This document shows positions 13,702 to 25,000 of a stretch of 64,000 nt of DNA, piece after piece. Each line of letters starts with the position of its first letter. Positions within the stretch are counted from its first letter, which is position 1. Source of the stretch: Ricinus communis (lineage: Eukaryota > Streptophyta > Magnoliopsida > Malpighiales > Euphorbiaceae). The position numbers were made by a program, and so were the translations under genes. Location: NCBI RefSeq assembly GCF_019578655.1, contig NC_063262.1, positions 1,185,582 to 1,249,581 on the forward strand. Reading direction: 5' to 3'. Under the pieces are notes generated by a model. The model was given only the letters and a program-made list of their open reading frames with translations. It did not search any database and was not told the DNA's origin.

Positions 13702-14208
13702 AAAGGATAAATTTTAGGAAGAAGTACAATAAAATAATCCTCAGTTTTATTGTTTTATAATTTTTAATATATAGTTTTCTTTTCCAAACAATTAAAATAT
13801 ATGGTTATATATTGTAATAAAAAAAATATCTCATTGTTAAAAGTCACGATTTATAAAATTTAGCTATTTTTACTCCATCAACTATTATCATTTTATTGCG
13901 TGTAGTGTATTTGATAACAAACGTTTAGAATTTAATAGTTTCTAATTCCATTATTTGACTGTTAAATTGCAGTTTGATAAATTATGAATTCGATGATATT
14001 GATTTAACAGTAAAATAATGACATTTTAAGTTGTTAAGTTTTAAACTCATATTATCAAAACAAGAAATATAATAATGATTCTAATCGGAGTAAAAATAGC
14101 TAAATCCTTACTAATTGATACTTTATTATAATGAAATATTTCTTTTTATCGTCATACTAAGAATTACAAATAATGAAACCACACTTTCCCTTCTTATATT
14201 TATCCTTA
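13702..14208. mobile_element. Long foldback MITE (about 0.5 kb, palindromic throughout)
   Basis: The ends are AAAGGATAAAT (13702 on) and the reverse complement AAGGATAAAT (to 14208). An internal 18-bp stretch, TTTAGCTATTTTTACTCC (13859-13876), is exactly reverse-complemented at 14087-14104. Closer to the centre, CATTATTTGACTGTTAAAT (about 13950) mirrors a copy at about 14005-14025, leaving a loop near 13975. There is no open reading frame. The whole unit could fold into a single hairpin. It lies between the convergent 3' ends of the FLY gene and the LRX-like gene; no clear target duplication was seen. Confidence 0.65.
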
Positions 14209-14580
14209 AAATTTAACTGCTTGATAAAAGATTTCAGAAAAGTGGAAATAAAGAGGAGGCTTGGTTAAGCTTGAAGAATTCTAAAAATATACCATTTTAG
14301 GCACTGATCAGTGGAAACTGGAAACTGTAGAAAAAAAAAATGGAAAAGAAAAACATATGCTATGAATTATATGTATCATGTACGCCTTTACAAGTGGGTT
14401 TGGAAGAGAAATAAAAATATACCACAGCTCACAGAAGTTGTGGGTTTAGAAGCAATATAAATTCTTTCAAGCATTACATACATCCATATTCTAAATTCAC
14501 ATCAAACTTATTTACAAGATCACTCAGAAACTGAAACTGAAATTATTTTGATTTTACGGCAACTATCTTTCGAGGGTAGT

Positions 14581-15834
14581 TTACGTAGAGCTGGGAGCAA
14601 TAGAAGGTGGCATCAGGGGAGAAGCAGCAGGCACTATTGCAGGACCAAAAGGAGCTGAACCACCAAACATTCCGCCACTTCTGCTACCAGCAACACAACG
14701 TTGCTCATAGCAGTCGACGGGATGCTCCAGCACTGGATCGCATTCTTTCTTACTCCTTTGCAGTGGCTTCTCTGGCAAACAGTTTCGACGATCATCGAAG
14801 GCAATGCCTTTTGATGTCAGGTTCATGCATGCACCTTCCTCCTCACAGAAGAAGTTGTAAGAAAACGTGAAGTTAGATAAATTTGGCAGTATGCAAACTC
14901 CCTCGGGTACATCTCCACTCATGAGATTATGGGCTAAATTGAGCCTCTCCAAATGAGCTAATCCTGCAAGACTATAAGGTATAGGACCAACTAATTTGTT
15001 ATGGCTGACATCCAACAGCCTCAGTTTATAGAGATAGCCGACTTCTGGTGGCAAACACCCTGTCAAATTGATATTGATCAATAGTAGCTCCTCTAACGTT
15101 TCTGCCAAGTTGGCGATACTTGGTGGCAGGCAGCCTCCAAAGTTGTTGTTAGCTATTACCACGACAGTAGCTGTACTTCCACTTGGAAAAGCAGGAATCA
15201 CACTAGAAAACATGTTATTATTAACAAATATTGCATCCAATTTCTTCTGGAAAAGTTCAGGAGGCAATGGCCCTTCAAACTCGTTGTAGCGAATATCAAG
15301 GTAGTTCAGCATAGGAAGGGAGAGTACAACAGAAGGAAAACCACCAACAAATCTGTTGTTACTGAGATCAAGCTCATAAAGAAGTGTAAGGTTGGTTATA
15401 GTTTGTGGGATAATGCCGCAGAAGCGATTACTGTTTAAATGGATGAGTGCTAGATCAGTTAAGAGGCCTAATTCATCAGGAAGGAAACCTGCTAAATTAG
15501 CAAAGTTGAGGTCTAGTCCAGCAACAACTTTGATATTGGGGTCGTCACGAGCAGATGCACAATAAACGCCAGTATAGTTGCATACATTAGGACCAACCCA
15601 GTTGGTAGTAAAGTTGTTAGGATCAGAGTAGATTACGCGTTTCCATGCTCGAAAGGCGATATAAGCTTGTTGAAGCCTTGGGTTGGAAGTGGAAGAATGA
15701 ATGTGAGAGTGGTGGCGATGATGAGCAGAGTTGCCATGTTTTGCAGCTATGTTATTAAACAAGCAAGACAGGTTCAAGATTAAGAGGATTAATAAGGAAC
15801 GAAAAGGAATAGGATTAAGCGAAAATGAAGCCAT
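14581..15834 (-). CDS. Secreted LRX-like leucine-rich repeat protein without extensin tail
   Basis: This is a single-exon gene of 417 aa. The first ATG in frame is at 15834 (MASFSLNP); the frame is open a little further upstream but without ATG. Residues about 10-32 form a signal peptide (SLLILLILNLSCLF). Next come a His-rich spacer (HHRHHSHIHSS) and the LRX cap region with CNYTGVYC. About ten plant-type LRRs follow (LDLNFANLAGFLPDELG, LDISNN-like repeats, LPPEVGYLYKLRLLDVSHN). The Cys-rich hinge has CLPEKPLQRSKKECDPVLEH, diagnostic for the LRX family. The tail is short (GGMFGGSAPFGPAIVP, ending MPPSIAPSST) and lacks Ser-Pro repeats. It therefore resembles the At4g06744-type proteins, likely apoplastic and cell-wall related. 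Several N-glycosylation sites (NYT, NLT, NIT-type) are present. Its exact ligand is unknown. Confidence 0.88.
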   Translation of the reverse strand: MASFSLNPIPFRSLLILLILNLSCLFNNIAAKHGNSAHHRHHSHIHSSTSNPRLQQAYIAFRAWKRVIYSDPNNFTTNWVGPNVCNYTGVYCASARDDPNIKVVAGLDLNFANLAGFLPDELGLLTDLALIHLNSNRFCGIIPQTITNLTLLYELDLSNNRFVGGFPSVVLSLPMLNYLDIRYNEFEGPLPPELFQKKLDAIFVNNNMFSSVIPAFPSGSTATVVVIANNNFGGCLPPSIANLAETLEELLLININLTGCLPPEVGYLYKLRLLDVSHNKLVGPIPYSLAGLAHLERLNLAHNLMSGDVPEGVCILPNLSNFTFSYNFFCEEEGACMNLTSKGIAFDDRRNCLPEKPLQRSKKECDPVLEHPVDCYEQRCVAGSRSGGMFGGSAPFGPAIVPAASPLMPPSIAPSST

Positions 15835-17042
15835 TGTTTTGTGCAAGTTTAAGGTTGGAAGGTAGTGAGTACCGCCTTTATGTAAGGACTTCTTTCCTCA
15901 CCAAATATGAGTTGCTGATTAGTCTTCCTTTTAATCATGCTGCTCATGTCCAATGGAAAACATTGATTTCTTTCTCAGATGATAGACTACAAAGAATATT
16001 ACCAACGACCCAATACAGCGACAGTTAACCGTTACATATAACCTTAAACACATTCTTTTGGGAGGGGTTCATGCTTGAAGAAGATAAGCGTGACCATTCT
16101 GAAAACTGCCAAACTTTGGGTCTCATTCCTTGCAGTTTCTATTGTCTTTGATGGTTTCAAATGTTCAAAGAATTGGTGATGATAGTTACATTTTGTGCTA
16201 GAAACATGTTTCTTTTTTTCCTCTTTTCGTCCTTAGGATTAAACTTGAATTAGTTGCAGAACATGGGCTTAAGAAAAATGGGTTAAAGGAAGATGATGCG
16301 CACGATAAAGACTTGCCTCCTTCCATGGGTAGTTTTCACAGTTGTTTGAAGTGGAGCAGGAGAAAGACAGCTTCAGCCCCTGAAGAAAGAGGGTATTTCT
16401 TAAAATTGAAGGAACAAATATGCGTTAGTCTTACAATAGAGATCTAGAAGACAACAAATTATTATGTCCTGATTTTCTTCAAACTTCTAGGTAACATCTT
16501 TCAGGCTACTTTTTCTGTCAAAATAATTTTTTTGGATTATGTGCAGATTTTCTTGGTATCATCTTTCAAACTTTTTCTGTGAAAATAATTGCTTTCTTCT
16601 GGAACTCCAGACATAAGTGATCAATCAATGAATGCTGAACAGTTCGCATTGGAGAAGTATGTATCATTTCAGGCAGTCACCTATAATTTACCTTCAATAA
16701 TCCTACAAAATGGACCAATATGTGAAAGCTAATAGAGATACAGTTTATGGTAACACGATAGCATTTCTAAATAAGAAGAGTTTGCAAGGGAACGTTGTTT
16801 AATTATTCTCACCAACAGAGAACACTGATAACAAAAGAAACACCATCTAAGCCAAAAGCTCTGTAAACAGCACTCAAAATTGAAAGGCGTTTGGACAAAC
16901 TATACTTCCTATAATTAACTCCCTAAATACTTGGGACAACTGTTGTTTCTTTAAGAATTATTCAAACTTTTGAGAATACCTAGACAAGCATCATTCTTTC
17001 ATCATCATCATCATCATCATCATTTCTACATCTGTAAACACA
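15835..17042. other. Intergenic: upstream of the LRX-like gene and downstream of the ADP/ATP carrier
   Basis: It holds the promoter of the LRX-like gene and the 3'UTR of the carrier. One stretch at about 16208-16446 (plus) stays open for about 80 codons but has no early ATG, no clear partner exons and no recognised family. I do not call a gene. A short (CAT)n run lies at about 17000-17022, adjacent to the carrier's stop codon. Confidence 0.5.
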
Positions 17043-17575
17043 TTAGCCTCCACCACCAGATCCGTATTTCTTGCCAAAGACAATAAGCTGAAGTTTGTCA
17101 TAACCAGCGAGCACACCAGCACCTGCCACAGCACGCAGGATGTTTGCACCAGCTCCCTTGAAGAGAGATTTAGCCCCTTCATTCTTCATGATCTGAGAAA
17201 ATGCATCCAAAGAGCTCTTGTATTTAACAGCTTCTCCTGAGGTCATCATCATCCTTCTACGGACTGTATCAATTGGGTAAGAGGCCAAACCAGCACCTAT
17301 TGTGATTCCCCATCCAAGCAAGAAACTAGCCAAGAAACTATCCTGTAATGACAGGCACAGACCAGAAAACAGAAGCATCAAATATCTAGAGAAACAAACT
17401 CCAGAACAATAAACAACACTAGCATCCTTTACAGGTTTTCAGTCTCTTGACAAGGCATCAACATAAAATCAAATAATGTTGCAACTAGGGAAAATCATAA
17501 TAAAGCAATATTTAACAGGCAAGAGCATAAATCACAACTTGTGATCATGGTGGTTAGGTGGCCAAGATTTCACAT

Positions 17576-17612
<37 letters not shown>

Positions 17613-18765
17613 AGGAAGAGGTGCAATATGCATAATTATACCTGTAAATCACCAACCAGAACCACAGGCTTGAGAGAGTCGTACATTCCAAAATACAGCC
17701 CACGATAGACAATGATTCCAACACAAGAGATGTTGAAACCACGATAGAGTCCAGCTATACCATCAGATTTGATGGTTTTCCTGTATACATCAACTAAACC
17801 ATTGAACTGCCTCTCACCACCCTTTTTAGCAGCCTTTGCATCATTGGCCAAACGTGTTCGGGCATAATCCAATGAGTAAACAAATAGAAGAGATGAAGCA
17901 CCAGCAGCTCCACCAGAAGCCAGGTTTCCAGCAAACCACTTCCAATAGCCATCTTTGTCCTTCTTGAAGTTAAATAACCTCTTGAAATAATCTTTGAATG
18001 CAAAGTTTAATGCCTGTTGCATGTAGAGACATGTCAAAGACATAAGCAACATGTTAGGCCGGCAGAAGATACAGAATAAGAGGAAGGCAACTCACAACAC
18101 CTTCATCTCATATTTCAGTTATTCTCCCTTCTTTTACCCTAATCCAAGCACAGGTGATAAATTGTAACAGGGATTGTGCATTATAATACAACTTTCTGAC
18201 CAAATTGTGAATAGAGTGCATGAAGATATAATGCACAAAACAGCAAGGGAAAAACAAAATATGTAAACTAAATAGCAAAACAGAAAAGAGAAATGACCTG
18301 TGTGGGGAAATATCTGATAACGTTAGCAGTATTTCCTCTCCAAAGAGAAAGTACACCCTCATCTTTCATGGTTCTGCCAAAGCAATCAGTGATTCCCTTA
18401 TATGGTTCACTTAGTCGACCAGCCTTGATCATCTCATCTTGATTTTGAATCAAGAGTTTAACTCGCTCAATTGGAGCAGCTGCAGTCTTGGAGACAGCAG
18501 CTGAGACTCCTCCCATGAGGAAATCAATCAGAAAACCACTAACACCTTTCTCAGATGGCGCTTGTACAAATACAGGTGAGAGGGGTGACGCAACTGCGAG
18601 ACTGGTGCCGCGAAGTGCGGGATGCAAATGGTTTTGGAGACCATTGCCATATAGACCAGTCATGCTATAATTTGCAGTGTGCGTGTTTGGCGAAATCCTA
18701 GAAATGAGTGAGGACTGCCCATTTATCTTCTGAAATACGGATGGATTCCAGGATCCATCTGCCAT
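17043..18765 (-). CDS. AAC: Mitochondrial ADP/ATP carrier (AAC/ANT) with N-terminal extension
   Basis: It exchanges cytosolic ADP for matrix ATP across the inner mitochondrial membrane. Exons are 18298-18765, 17642-18013 and 17043-17342, totalling 1140 nt (379 aa), the usual plant AAC size. Residues 1-75 form the plant-type cleavable N-terminal extension ([12 protein letters not shown]). Three mitochondrial-carrier repeats follow, each with a signature: [23 protein letters not shown] and [11 protein letters not shown]. The RRRMMM hexapeptide is the hallmark of ADP/ATP carriers. Each repeat has paired transmembrane helices. The stop follows a Gly-rich end, KKYGSGGGG. Intron 2 contains a (GA)n tract (about 17577-17610). 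A 5'UTR intron (about 18789-19197) precedes the ATG. Confidence 0.97.
17577..17610. repeat. (GA)n microsatellite in carrier intron 2
   Basis: About 17 uninterrupted GA units lie between exons 2 and 3 of the ADP/ATP carrier gene, 32 bp from the splice donor. Confidence 0.95.
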
Positions 18766-18788
18766 GTTTGCAACTTTGCGAAGGTGAC

Positions 18789-19460
18789 CTGAAAGAAAGA
18801 CAACAATTGCAAATTAGCTTCAAATTTTTCAGCTTTCAAATTTGTCTGAAAGGCAACAGCGCCATCAGCATAGCAATTGCAGTAAAAGACTACATTTATG
18901 TTTTAAATTTTCAACATAAATTTACCACACAAAATTGATCAATCAGCAGAAAAATTTGACAATTCATACATGACTTGTTAATGATTTCCCAACTAAAAGA
19001 ACTCAAAATAAAAAATTATCTAAGCTTTACAAAGGTATTAAATTTTAATTTAATACATCGTGATTTAGACCTTCAAGATCACACTTGCTTCAATTTGACC
19101 AAAACCACACAGCAATTAAGTCAAATACTACAATCACAACCAACTGAACATACAGCAGTTAATAACGAATAAACAAACGGAACTGAAGGTAAAAAGACCT
19201 GAGAGGTCGCCGAAGTGTAAGAGAGAGTGCCAGTAACACAATCGCGACCTCCTCCTAACTGTGTGGATAAATGACGGAGACAATCTCTCTACTTATACGA
19301 GGGCTCTAGTTTTAGGGTTTTAGACTTTATCCCCAAATAGACCATTTTGCCCTTTTTCTCCTTCTCAAACCACTGTAAATAATGCTTCCCTCCTTTGTCG
19401 TTGACGTTGATCAGCAGTCAGGGAGACAGTCACTGCGTGGAATGTCTTTTGGGCCTCGTA
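18789..19460 (-). promoter_or_regulatory. ADP/ATP carrier 5' region: leader intron, TATA box, telo-box, site II-like motif
   Basis: Reading the minus strand, a leader exon ends at a GT donor near 19198 and the acceptor TTTCAG lies just upstream of the ATG (about 18789). A TATA box, TATAAGT, is at 19291-19297. Telo-box AAACCCTAAA lies at 19311-19320, and TGGGCC, the core of site II elements, is at 19450-19455. Telo-box plus site II is a known pairing in plant genes for ribosomal and mitochondrial proteins expressed in growing tissue, which fits this gene. The assignments are by motif only. Confidence 0.6.
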
Positions 19461-19699
19461 TTACTAATTACTGCCCCATCAACGCTTTAAATTCTTTTCT
19501 TTTTAGGTGAACTCGAATTTAATAGCATTTTCAAATTGAGATATTATGTAAATTGAAGTTAATAATTAACTTAAAAATTCTAAATATTTCTTAACACTAA
19601 ACCATAAACAGCTTTAAATTGTATATTTGAACCGATTTTTTATTAACATCTTATCGGTCCAAATTATGTATAGATATTTAGGGTATTTTAAAGATTTAA

Positions 19700-20934
19700 T
19701 GATATATTTTTATATATAAAATGGTGAAAATATGTGATTTTGACTCACTTAAGCTTAATTGTTTATTTTCAGGAATATTAGCAAAAAGAGGAAAATATGG
19801 AGCTAAAAGAAGCTTAATGGGACATATTCGTGCCAAGGCCCGAGATTAAGATGCATGGACTGCTAATTATAAAGCCCAAGGGATATTTTAGTCATTTTGT
19901 ATAATTATTATGATTTATATTAAGAGTTATTTATGGAATAATATTTGGTGGAGATTAAGATACTTTAAGTCTTATCTCTTCGATAGACTTATATTAGTAT
20001 ACTCATCTCTAGAGAAATTTATTTATAGGAGGACTCTTCTCTATATAAATCTCTGCAAGGAACAAGAAAGGAGGAAGTAGGAGGGGAGTTTTCTCCTACC
20101 TGTTCTCTACACCTGCCACCATTATTCTCTCCATAATTCTCTACAGTTCTTCATAAACACTTTAGTTTTAGTTTTCATTGTTCTTTTAGGATCTAAGGAG
20201 CTTTTCAAGAAGTGGAGACTGATGGCCAATCTTCTTCCTACTTGAAGAAATTCTGGATCTTGAGGGAGCTTTTTACTTTCTTATTTTTTGTCTTTCTATT
20301 TAATACCATGATCATTGGGTTAAATATGTTAGGCTAGTTTTCATAAATGTTTAGTTTAGTCTTTCTACTTTTATATGAACCTTGTTATTTATTTATTTAA
20401 TGAATGATTTTTTTACCTTTGTATTTTTATTAGTTTCAGTTATTATTGTTAGTTAACCATCATATTAATTTAGCAATAGTAATTGTTATGAAAATCTTTA
20501 GGTTTAAAAGTATTAGAAACATCATCTTTACTTTAATCTATGTTGGTATAAGAAACCTAAGTTGTATCATTAGCTTGAGTGATTTAGGGAAAAGGCATAT
20601 CACCATTTCATTCATTAGATCTAGGCTTAAAATAAAACAAGGAGATTACTAAGTAAATGGCTAGATTAAATACTATTTTTAGCATATAGTTTTATATCAT
20701 AAGCATTTGCATTTGCATTACATATTTATTTATTGTTTAGTTACTTTACTTTATGACCATTATCCTCTCAAACATACGATTTAGAGTGTTTAGATTTACT
20801 TTTATTGTTTTGTGTTGATAATTAATCTTTATAATAAGTGACCTCATAATTCTTTGAGAGATCGACCTCGTAGTGAACTTACCCTTACTATAGGAACGGT
20901 TCGTGCACTTGCGGGTACTAAAAAAGACATATCA
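19700..20934 (+). mobile_element. Probable solo LTR of a Ty3/gypsy (Tat/Athila-like) element
   Basis: It begins TGATAT and ends ATATCA, giving short terminal inverted repeats. Inside is a promoter-like TATA (CTATATAAATCTCTGC, about 20050-20065) followed by a pyrimidine-rich leader. Near the right end is GAGAGATCGACCTCGTAG, then GTGCACTTGCGGGTAC, a combination I associate with 3' ends of plant gypsy LTRs. No primer-binding site or coding region follows, and no second copy is in the window, so it reads as a solo LTR. A clean 5-bp target duplication is not visible, so the exact borders are tentative. Confidence 0.5.
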
Positions 20935-22049
20935 ACATCACTCCGAAAGAAATAAGAGTAATTCAAAGCTAATTTGACACAACATGAATTATAAAAGTGT
21001 TCATAATTCAATAATTCAAGTGTTCTAATAAATAGCTTATTTTCTTAATTCTTTCGAGTAAGTTGCAATTTTAGAATGACAAGATCCCTTTGCTAGATTG
21101 AAATATCAATTTTACGTCCAGGATTGCATTTCAATTTTTATTTTTTTTTTATTTATTTTTTATTTGCTACTTTGGTTTGTGTGCTTTAGTAGTTTCAGAT
21201 TTTAAGTTGAAGCTGCGAGATGTATGCAATGCGTCACTTCTAACAAACCCATAATCTTTTTTTGGATAAGCTCGACCATGTTGGCAAACGACCGGCATCC
21301 TGTCAAACTCGAGCAACATTGCTTGAATTGTATGTGTAGCACTTAAGGATAAAGACTGATTTACCCATATCATATCAACTACACAATGAGATATGATATT
21401 TTTTATTAATTATATTTATAATGGCTAGCTTTTAATTATTGATGATTAATGATAATAAATAAAACGTTTATATTGAATTTATTTTGTTTGCGAATGATTT
21501 GATAGACTAAGCCTACGTAGATATTTCTTCATAATTACATATCAGTCTTATCTCAGTAAGAGCCCTGCAATGTGAGCAATCGAGGAAATGTTATTCGGAA
21601 TCTTAAATCCTAAGTATCATGAAGACTCTTAATACAATGAATGAGTACTGGGGATAATTTGGAGGATGAATAATTATATATTGCAGACTGTCTGACACAA
21701 AGCAGAACTGGATTCAAAGAGGAAGAACTCTAACAGCTTCATATACAACACATACTTGCTAGGGCATAGCACCATTTGCATGTTTCAGGAAATTTTGGGT
21801 GGACAACTGCAGTAAAAAGAAACATCTGTCATGCTTGCAAGTTGCAAGCTCTCCAGTGTCAGGTTCCTCTTCTACACTTGACTGACTTCTACAGAAAACA
21901 AAAATGTTTTAAGACCAATTAAAAAGAAAGCTGAAGATGAGTTCAAGGATGTACATGCATGTCAAAGTGAGAGATTTCACCTTCTAATGCCCGATTTGCA
22001 TATGAGATAATAACGTATAAAAGTTCTGGAGAAATGGTAGAAAAAAATG
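20935..22049. other. Intergenic, 3' flank of BUB1
   Basis: AT-rich non-coding sequence with no recognisable gene on either strand. The right-hand 300 bp is less AT-rich and is probably the BUB1 3'UTR (minus strand). Confidence 0.5.
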
Positions 22050-25000
22050 CTAGGCAGAACAAAAAGAAAGCCTTTGCTTTGCCAGCAGGTCTTTTAGTTT
22101 CTTTAACAGTTGACTATTAGAACACAAGTAATCTTGGAAGCGCTCCCTCAAGTTCTGTAATAACTGCTTGTCATTTTGTGGGCTATTGTTAAGCAGCTGT
22201 GTAAAGAGCTCCTTCCATAAATCCACATTCCAATATCTGAAGGCAATATTTTACAAGCAAAAATAAAAATCAGAACTGGAAAAGAAGAGAAGAATAAAGA
22301 GATAAAGATTTAATGAACTGGAAAAGAAAAAAAGTTAACTGCTACTTTAATCTTCAGAATATTTTGAGTTTATTCATTCAAATCTGGAAATTTTGCTTTC
22401 TTTTCAATTGAGAAATGACTGTAAGCATGCTGATGTAGAAGATACCGTCTAAAAGAAGTTTTTGGTAGATAAACATAGCCACCATCATATGTTGCTTTCT
22501 TTTCGATCTCCATATATGAATTATGCAACATTGTATGCACAACGACGCAAAGGCCGTATGTGTCCACCTGATGGTCAGAAAGAAAGAAATATAAGTAAGC
22601 TGCATTCTGTTTAAAATAGCATGTGCACTTCATTAACTGGACACTGGCCTGAAATCTCCATTGTTTCTTTTCTTGCATTTCAATACAGCGAAAGCCAGAA
22701 GTCCGGCAATCCCCCTCAAATTTGATGTCATCAGGAAAGAGATGCAGGTCTATTCCCTTCCCCCAGTCAACAAGGCATAGGCCCTACAAGAATAAAAACC
22801 TAAGTACCATTCAAGCAATTACACAAAACTAATATTGTCTGAGAACAAACCTGATCAGCCCAAGAGCCAGTTCGCCCCTCAAACTCATTTTCATTAAGGT
22901 CTTCCCTGCCACAATCAAAGCCAGAATATGAAGTACACATAATACCATTAAGCTAAAGCACACACCTAATCAAAATTTTAGGCCTGGACACCAGGGAACT
23001 GATGAGCGATGGCTGTGAGGAGAAGTATGAGGCTGGTGTAGATTAGAAGAGGGATGTAGATGGTAATAGGGATTAAAATGTTACAGATATTGGGAGTCGG
23101 TGAAACAGTTTAGCTAAGGAAGGAAAGAAACAGATAAAGGTATCGAGTTCAGATTGAGATGGAGAGTGCTGTTGTGGTTAAATTCTTGGATCCAAGACAT
23201 CATGGTGCAGAAATTTTGTGAGGATGAAGAATTAGTTTCTTGAAGGCGGTGTGTTACTGCTTGATTGAGTAGGTAACACAGATAGTGTGGAAATGGAAGG
23301 CAGTTATCTGAACCGAGTACATCTTGGGATTCCATTATTTTCTAAAACTAAGAATTCTAAAAGTTCTCCCACGGTATTAGAAAACAGAAAAATTACTCTT
23401 CTATCCTATGACATAATGGATTTAGATGCAATGTCCCTGACTTTTTGAGTTACAACAATCTCTAGATTCAAAAGGAACAAATTAAAATAAAGTAAAAAAA
23501 CTGTCACAAATTGCTGCCCATGATGAAAAACAATTTACCTAGAATAACGAAGAAGCAGATTATCGGGCTTGAAATCACCATGAATTAAGCCAATACCATG
23601 CAGAGTCTCCAGCATGTAGAGCATCTCTATGGTGTAATAGATGCACAAGACCTCCTCCATAGACTTGCCAATGACAACGTAAGAATTAATGACATCCTGC
23701 AGAAGGTTACATGCAAGAACTTAATGCAATTTTGGTCCCTGAAGTATAAGGAGGTAGATAGTGAAGTAAACTTACATGAAGTGTCCCATGGAGATAGTCA
23801 CAGACAAGTATGCTATAATCAGAATAGACATGCATTTCATGAGCGAAACCGAAGCTTGACCTCTGATAGAATTGCAACATCAAGAACACTGACCATTTAA
23901 GCCAAAGGATGCTAAAGAACAATGAAAATATCAGGAATCCAAAAATAAAATGAAAATATCAAAAATGAATACTTGTGTGTTTGAGATTCGGTGATCAAGT
24001 TGGCGATACATGTAAAATTCCCAAGGAAAAGGAGGTGTTTGTATCTGCAAAACTTCAGCTGTCGTCATAGAACCCAAACCTCAAAACAACGATCCTTATC
24101 AAGGAAAGGGAATAAGTACCTTCAGTGCAACAACATCATCAGGATTACTGTTGACATATGCTTTATAGACTTTAGCAAAACCACCTTGACCAGCACAACC
24201 CTTGATTTGGTACAGCTTTCCACCTTTAAGCAAAACAAGAATGGTGATTAAGAGACACAAAATTGAGGCCCAGCATTAATACATTCCTCTTAAAAACTCA
24301 GAACCTATTCCACTTATGTACCAACAAAATTCTTACTATCCAAAAATATCGTATTACAAAGATTTCCTGTAATAAGGACAAAACTTATTGCACCCAATAC
24401 AACCTTCACATTATAGAAAACGCCATTTCTGTTGCATGTCTACTATTGGCAGAAACTTCAGTTCACACAGATAATTTATAAAATGAACAGCCTTTTCTCC
24501 ATCACACGTTCTTGGAAATTTAAACTGAGTAGTGCTGTACAATTAAAATTTTCAAGCAAAGTGCATAAAAGCCTTTTCAAAATTTTTGACTATCACTTAT
24601 TCATGGTTAACAATGATTGACAATCTGGTGTTGCGTATTGATGTTCAAACTTCAAACTTGTAACTAAAACCAAAAAGGCAAAAACATAATGCAAGGAAGA
24701 GAATGAAACATATAAATTACCGGCAATATTTTAAATATTGAAGAATTTTATCTGGTCGTAATTCTATATGGTTTTAAAAACCAAATCAAATATCTTGGGC
24801 ATATCTTCACACTGTTTTTCAAAATCATTTAGCAGTTACCTTTTTTGCATTAAAAGCATAAAAGCTGCAAAGTATTTACAATTTTAAGAATGTTACTGGT
24901 ACAGGAAAGATTTTAATTATTATCAAAGTCAAGCAGTTTACTATATCCATATACAAAAATAAGAATTACCTATCTTAACAATCTTATTCCTTGATGCATT

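Noticed and set aside
15068..15289. Plus-strand frame within the LRX-like gene
   Set aside because: Antisense shadow of the LRR coding region with no homology of its own.
22378..24251. Several frames on both strands in the BUB1 region
   Set aside because: They overlap BUB1 exons in wrong frames or read through introns; the kinase motifs lie in the spliced frame.
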